This document shows, one piece after another, positions 6,184 through 9,190 of a DNA stretch of 9,190 bases. How positions within the stretch are numbered: the first letter of the stretch is position 1; each line of letters begins with the position of its first letter. The position numbers and the translations under genes were made by a program. Under the pieces are notes generated by a model. It was not told the DNA's origin. It saw nothing but the letters and a program-made list of their open reading frames with translations, and did not search any database. The DNA is taken from NCBI GenBank assembly GCA_024710675.1, contig JANJUH010000163.1, forward strand, positions 1-9,190. Reading direction: 5' to 3'. Origin of the DNA: Lysobacterales bacterium. GTDB taxonomy: Bacteria > Pseudomonadota > Gammaproteobacteria > Xanthomonadales > SZUA-5.

Positions 6184-7968
6184 ATGATCCGCAAGTCCTT
6201 TCCCCTGCGTACCCTGTGCTTCCTCGCCCTCACGGCCGCGCTGGCCGCGCCTTCGGCGCACGCCGCGCGCCTGGTCTACAGCGGGGTGCTCGAAGTCGAT
6301 GGCCAGCCGGCCAACGGCCGTCATGATGTCCGTCTGACCGCCTACGCGAGTGCTGACGGCGCGGTGCCGAAGGCATCGCCCGTCGAGTTCCACGCTGTCG
6401 AGGTCAAGGACGGCCGATTCGAGGTGGCGCTGGATCTGCCCGGCGAGGCCAGGGAAGCCTGGGTGGATCTGGCGGTGCGCCCGACCGGTAGCGGCGCCTT
6501 CGTGCCGCTGCTCGGCCGCAGCAAGGCGGCGCTGGCTCCGGAAGCCATCGGCCAGTGCTGGAGCAGCACGGGCGACTCGGGCAGCAACCCGGCCACGAAC
6601 TTCCTCGGCACCACCGACGCACAGCCGCTGGTGCTGCGCACGCAGAGCACCCGCAGCCTGCGCCTCGAGCCGAGCAGCGTGCTGCAGAGCGGCAATCCGA
6701 TCACCGCCAACGTGATCGCCGGCAGTGCGGTCAACAGCACCTTGCAGGGCGTGCGTGGCGCCACGATCGCCGGTGGCGGCGCGAATCCGACCGGCGACCC
6801 CGACTTCAACACGGTGGCCAGCAACTTCGTCAGCGATCACTATGGCGCCATCGGCGGCGGCTTCAGCAACGTCGCCGGCGATCAGATGGGCTCGAACGCC
6901 GACGCGGCGTACGCGACGGTCGGCGGCGGTCGCAACAGCACGGCCGCCAGCCTGGGTTCCACCGTGTCCGGCGGTGCGGAAAACCTGGCGCTCGGCGCAC
7001 ATGCCACGGTGGGCGGCGGCTTCCGCAACCGGACGACCCAGGCGGACGCCACGATCGCCGGTGGTGAGCGCAACTCGGTGAATGGCGCGGCCAGTGCGGT
7101 TGCCGGCGGTGGCGCCAACGATGCGCGCGGCCTGCGCAGCTTCGTTGCCGGCGGCAGCTTCAACTGCGCCGGCGCCGACTTCAGCTTCGCGGGCGGCCGC
7201 CAGGCCAAGGTGCGGCCCGCCGCGGACCCGAACCAGAGCAACCCGAACACCGCATGCAGCGCGCTCGGCAGCTATCCGGGCGGCAGCGGCGATGTCGGTA
7301 CCTTCGTCTGGGGTGACAGCCAGGACGCGGCCTTCGTCTCCAGCGGCAGCAATCAGTTCCTCGTCCGTGCCGACGGCGGCCTGTTCTTCAACACCAATGC
7401 CCTGGTGTCCGCCAGCGATGACGTCACCTTCCGCGCCCGCCAGAACAGCGGCGACGCCGACATCGACCTGCGCCTGGTGACCCGCACCGGCAAGAGCGTG
7501 GCGATGTACGTCAGCGACAGCAGTGGCACCCTGTTCATCAGCCCGCCGAATCTGAACGCCAACGCCAACCGCCTCATCGTCACCGGCGGCACCGTCGGCA
7601 ACGCGACCCTGAGCAATGGCGGCACCTGGACCAACGCCTCCTCGCGCGCCTTCAAGGAAGGTTTCGGTGCCATCGATCCGCTCGATGTGCTGAACCGTCT
7701 GCTCGCACTGCCGATCACCACCTGGGAGTACACCGGCAGCGCCGAGGGTCTGCACCTGGGACCGGTTGCCGAGGACTTCAAGGCCGCCTTTGGCCTCGCC
7801 GGCGACGGCCAGTCGATCGCGACCGTCGATGCCGACGGCGTGGCGATGGCCGCGATCCAGGGCCTGAACCACAAGCTCGAAGCCGAGCGCGATGCGCTGA
7901 AGGCCGAGAACGACGAGCTGCGTGCGCGCCTCGATCGCCTCGAAGCCATGCTGATCGGCAAGGAGTGA
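6184..7968 (+). CDS. Exported fibre-like protein: beta-roll repeats plus S74 chaperone domain
   Basis: The 594-residue protein starts at the ATG preceded by GGAGAG (6174-6179); an earlier in-frame start at 6100 would bury the signal peptide. Residues 1-27 are a Sec signal ending in AHA. Residues 28-130 form a probable beta-sandwich. 'NFLGTTDAQPL' (139-149) leads into a strand seen in other S74-type surface proteins. Residues 193-342 hold Gly-rich repeats of about 15 residues (for example 'TVGGGFRNRTTQADA', 'TIAGGERNSVNGAAS'), resembling the YadA-type head beta-roll of trimeric adhesins. The C-terminus from about 484 is an S74 intramolecular-chaperone domain: 'SSRAFKEGF' with a candidate Ser-Lys dyad S486/K491, 'HLGPVAEDF' (524-532), 'DADGVAMAAIQGL' (549-561) and a heptad-rich coiled coil (561-594). 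Known: S74 domains trimerise phage tailspikes and then cut themselves off. There is no YadA-like membrane barrel and no phage neighbour. Surface adhesion is an inference. Confidence 0.82.
   Translation: MIRKSFPLRTLCFLALTAALAAPSAHAARLVYSGVLEVDGQPANGRHDVRLTAYASADGAVPKASPVEFHAVEVKDGRFEVALDLPGEAREAWVDLAVRPTGSGAFVPLLGRSKAALAPEAIGQCWSSTGDSGSNPATNFLGTTDAQPLVLRTQSTRSLRLEPSSVLQSGNPITANVIAGSAVNSTLQGVRGATIAGGGANPTGDPDFNTVASNFVSDHYGAIGGGFSNVAGDQMGSNADAAYATVGGGRNSTAASLGSTVSGGAENLALGAHATVGGGFRNRTTQADATIAGGERNSVNGAASAVAGGGANDARGLRSFVAGGSFNCAGADFSFAGGRQAKVRPAADPNQSNPNTACSALGSYPGGSGDVGTFVWGDSQDAAFVSSGSNQFLVRADGGLFFNTNALVSASDDVTFRARQNSGDADIDLRLVTRTGKSVAMYVSDSSGTLFISPPNLNANANRLIVTGGTVGNATLSNGGTWTNASSRAFKEGFGAIDPLDVLNRLLALPITTWEYTGSAEGLHLGPVAEDFKAAFGLAGDGQSIATVDADGVAMAAIQGLNHKLEAERDALKAENDELRARLDRLEAMLIGKE
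6760..7211 (+). repeat. In-frame Gly-rich repeats of about 15 residues (beta-roll)
   Basis: At least seven successive units of about 45 bases follow the pattern [ATS][TAF][VI]xGGxxNxxxGxx[AS]. The most regular run lies at about 6910-7190. Earlier units (6760-6910) are spaced by inserts. The DNA copies have diverged, so repeat unity is mainly at protein level. Such units form stacked turns in trimeric adhesin heads. Confidence 0.7.
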
Positions 7969-7996
7969 GGTTGGCGGCGCCTTGTCTCCTGTTCCC

Positions 7997-8023
7997 GCCG
8001 GCGTGGTCGATGGCCACGCCGGC
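7997..8023 (+). terminator. Perfect 10-bp hairpin after the S74 gene
   Basis: GCCGGCGTGG (7997-8006) and CCACGCCGGC (8014-8023) form a perfect stem with a seven-base loop, 28 bases after the TGA stop. No T tract follows, so it may be an mRNA-stabilising or weak terminator structure. The rest of the 212-base gap to 8181 holds no gene and no convincing promoter. Confidence 0.45.
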
Positions 8024-8180
8024 CAACACCACACTGCCGACCGTCGATGGCTCATGCCGACCGGTTCGGTAGCGCAAGGGATCCGGCGGCGGCTGTGATC
8101 TCCATGCTGAACAGCGGAACTTCGTTGACGAACCTTCGCTCTGAGCCTGCACGTCGAAGAATCGTGGAGGCCCACGACCC

Positions 8181-9167
8181 ATGCGATCCGTCACTCTCGT
8201 CCTCTCCGCTCTGATCGGCACCATCGCCATGGACGCCCATGCCCAGGCACACCGCGTCAGTCTGCTGGTGTTTCCCGAAGTGCCGCAGAACTTCGCCGTG
8301 GACACGGTCGCCCAGCGCGTGTTCGTACCGATCCGCGGCGGTCATCGCGTTGCGGAGATTGCGCTTCCCGGCGAGTTGCAGGAGGTTGCCAGCCATGCGC
8401 TGGGCAATGAACCGAACCGGGTCAATCTGAGTGCCGACGGGAGCCGGCTCTGGGCCGCGCTTGGCGGCAGTGGTCGGGTAGCGCGGATGAACCGGGTTGG
8501 CGGAGCTGTGCAGGATTTCGATGTCAGCGTCGCGCTGGGCAGCCTGGAAACCTGGGACGTGATGCCGGGTCTGGCGGGCGAGGTGTATGTCAGTGCCAGC
8601 CCGGGCGCCAGCCAGGCCTTCATCGCCCGTCTCGACCCGGCCACAGGCCAGGCGACGCGTGTCGCGGATGGGCAAGTCATCAACCGCATGCCGTTCTTCG
8701 AGATCGACCGCAGGGCGGGCTGGCTCTACCTCGGCGAGGTTGGCAGTCCCTTCGTCCTGCGCAAGTTGGACGCGACCCAGAGTGTCGTGCCGATCGTCCT
8801 CAGCACCACCGTCCAGTTCGGCTCCATCGGTCTCGCCCTGCGGCCCGACGGCAGTCAGATCGCCATCAATGGCAGCGCCCCGGTGCTGTGGACCAGCGAC
8901 TTCGGAAGCGCCAGTGCCACCCTGTTCGGGACACCGATCTTCCGCGCGGATGCAGCAGAGCTGGGGGTGTTCAGCACCGGCACGATCGCGGTCCGTGAGA
9001 CCACGAACTACACTGTCACCCGCAGTGTCGATGCCTTCGGATGCGGCTTCAGCCAGTCGCCGCAGCAGGTCTCGGCCCTCCCCCGCGGCGATGGCTGGTT
9101 GATGTTGTCCGGCAATCGCCTGTGCAAGGTCGAGAGCAGCGATTACCTGCACGCCAGCGGCTTTTGA
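8181..9167 (+). CDS. Exported beta-propeller-like protein of unknown function
   Basis: I recognise no named family. The 328-residue protein has a Sec signal (1-21, 'LVLSALIG...MDAHA', cut after AHA) and a body of repeated strand-rich units typical of YVTN/SMP-30-like beta-propellers. Examples are 'VNLSADGSRLWAAL' (from 81) and 'IGLALRPDGSQIAING' (from 216). Both show the 'xxxDGSxxxxxx' turn that marks successive blades. C288 and C315, near the end, could form a disulfide once exported. The start is the ATG at 8181, with GGAGG at 8166-8170 ten bases upstream, which is a long but usable spacing; the signal peptide begins exactly there. The final residues 'YLHASGF' lack the GFE tail of the small protein at 5853. 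It probably resides in the periplasm or at the surface. Its relation to the fibre-like gene upstream rests only on adjacency and shared export. Confidence 0.72.
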   Translation: MRSVTLVLSALIGTIAMDAHAQAHRVSLLVFPEVPQNFAVDTVAQRVFVPIRGGHRVAEIALPGELQEVASHALGNEPNRVNLSADGSRLWAALGGSGRVARMNRVGGAVQDFDVSVALGSLETWDVMPGLAGEVYVSASPGASQAFIARLDPATGQATRVADGQVINRMPFFEIDRRAGWLYLGEVGSPFVLRKLDATQSVVPIVLSTTVQFGSIGLALRPDGSQIAINGSAPVLWTSDFGSASATLFGTPIFRADAAELGVFSTGTIAVRETTNYTVTRSVDAFGCGFSQSPQQVSALPRGDGWLMLSGNRLCKVESSDYLHASGF

Positions 9168-9190
9168 CGGACGCTGGCAGCGCGCACTGC

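Noticed and set aside
8125..8153. TTGACG as a -35 box for the propeller gene
   Set aside because: The positions expected for a -10 box read TGCACG or similar; the match is no better than chance.
5683..8175. 830-codon open frame on the minus strand
   Set aside because: It runs antisense through ndh's end, the small exported protein and the S74 gene, which have signal peptides, ribosome-binding sites and family motifs. Long antisense frames are expected at this GC level; its Arg/Gly/Ala-rich translation shows no domain.
8052..9152. 366-codon open frame on the minus strand
   Set aside because: It is antisense to the propeller gene, which has a signal peptide and GGAGG site; no motif is seen in the antisense product.

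Overview
The window is a very GC-rich bacterial chromosome segment, most likely from a gammaproteobacterium of the Xanthomonadales (Lysobacterales), perhaps Rhodanobacteraceae or Lysobacteraceae. This rests on three inferences: the codon bias, a head-to-head pair of REP-type palindromes with a 'GTAGGAGCG' head (2516-2585), and a small secreted protein ending in an 'LFRNGFE' tail that I associate, from memory, with this order. No rRNA, tRNA, CRISPR array, insertion sequence or phage gene cluster is visible.

Layout. (1) 2-1348: the 3' part of a thiamine-diphosphate enzyme of the acetolactate-synthase large-subunit family, cut by the window edge. It is followed by an unrecognised membrane-anchored protein with Sel1-like helices (1394-2434), whose codon use is clearly less GC-biased. 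A hairpin and the REP doublet lie behind it. (2) 2750-4379: two different toxin-antitoxin modules pointing away from each other. On the minus strand is a small antitoxin and a PIN-domain toxin (3410 down to 2750). On the plus strand is an AbrB/MazE-type antitoxin and a Doc (Fic-fold) toxin (3757-4379). A gene-free 346-base stretch with an AT-rich palindrome separates them. (3) 4472-5743: a type II NADH dehydrogenase-like flavoprotein with a hydrophobic C-terminal anchor. (4) 5853-9167: three exported proteins on the plus strand. They are an 89-residue protein with an LFRNGFE tail, a 594-residue protein with a YadA-head-like beta-roll and a C-terminal S74-type intramolecular chaperone domain, and a 328-residue beta-propeller-like protein.

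How the parts fit. Region 4 looks like a cell-surface or envelope module. The small protein and the fibre-like protein are 61 bases apart, each with its own GGAGAG ribosome-binding site, and are probably co-transcribed. The propeller gene lies behind a perfect 10-bp hairpin and may be a separate unit. The toxin-antitoxin pairs form an accessory island between housekeeping-type metabolic genes. The most interesting part is the 5853-7968 pair: a putatively self-processing, Sec-exported fibre with no recognisable outer-membrane anchor, next to a tiny protein with a possible C-terminal sorting tag.
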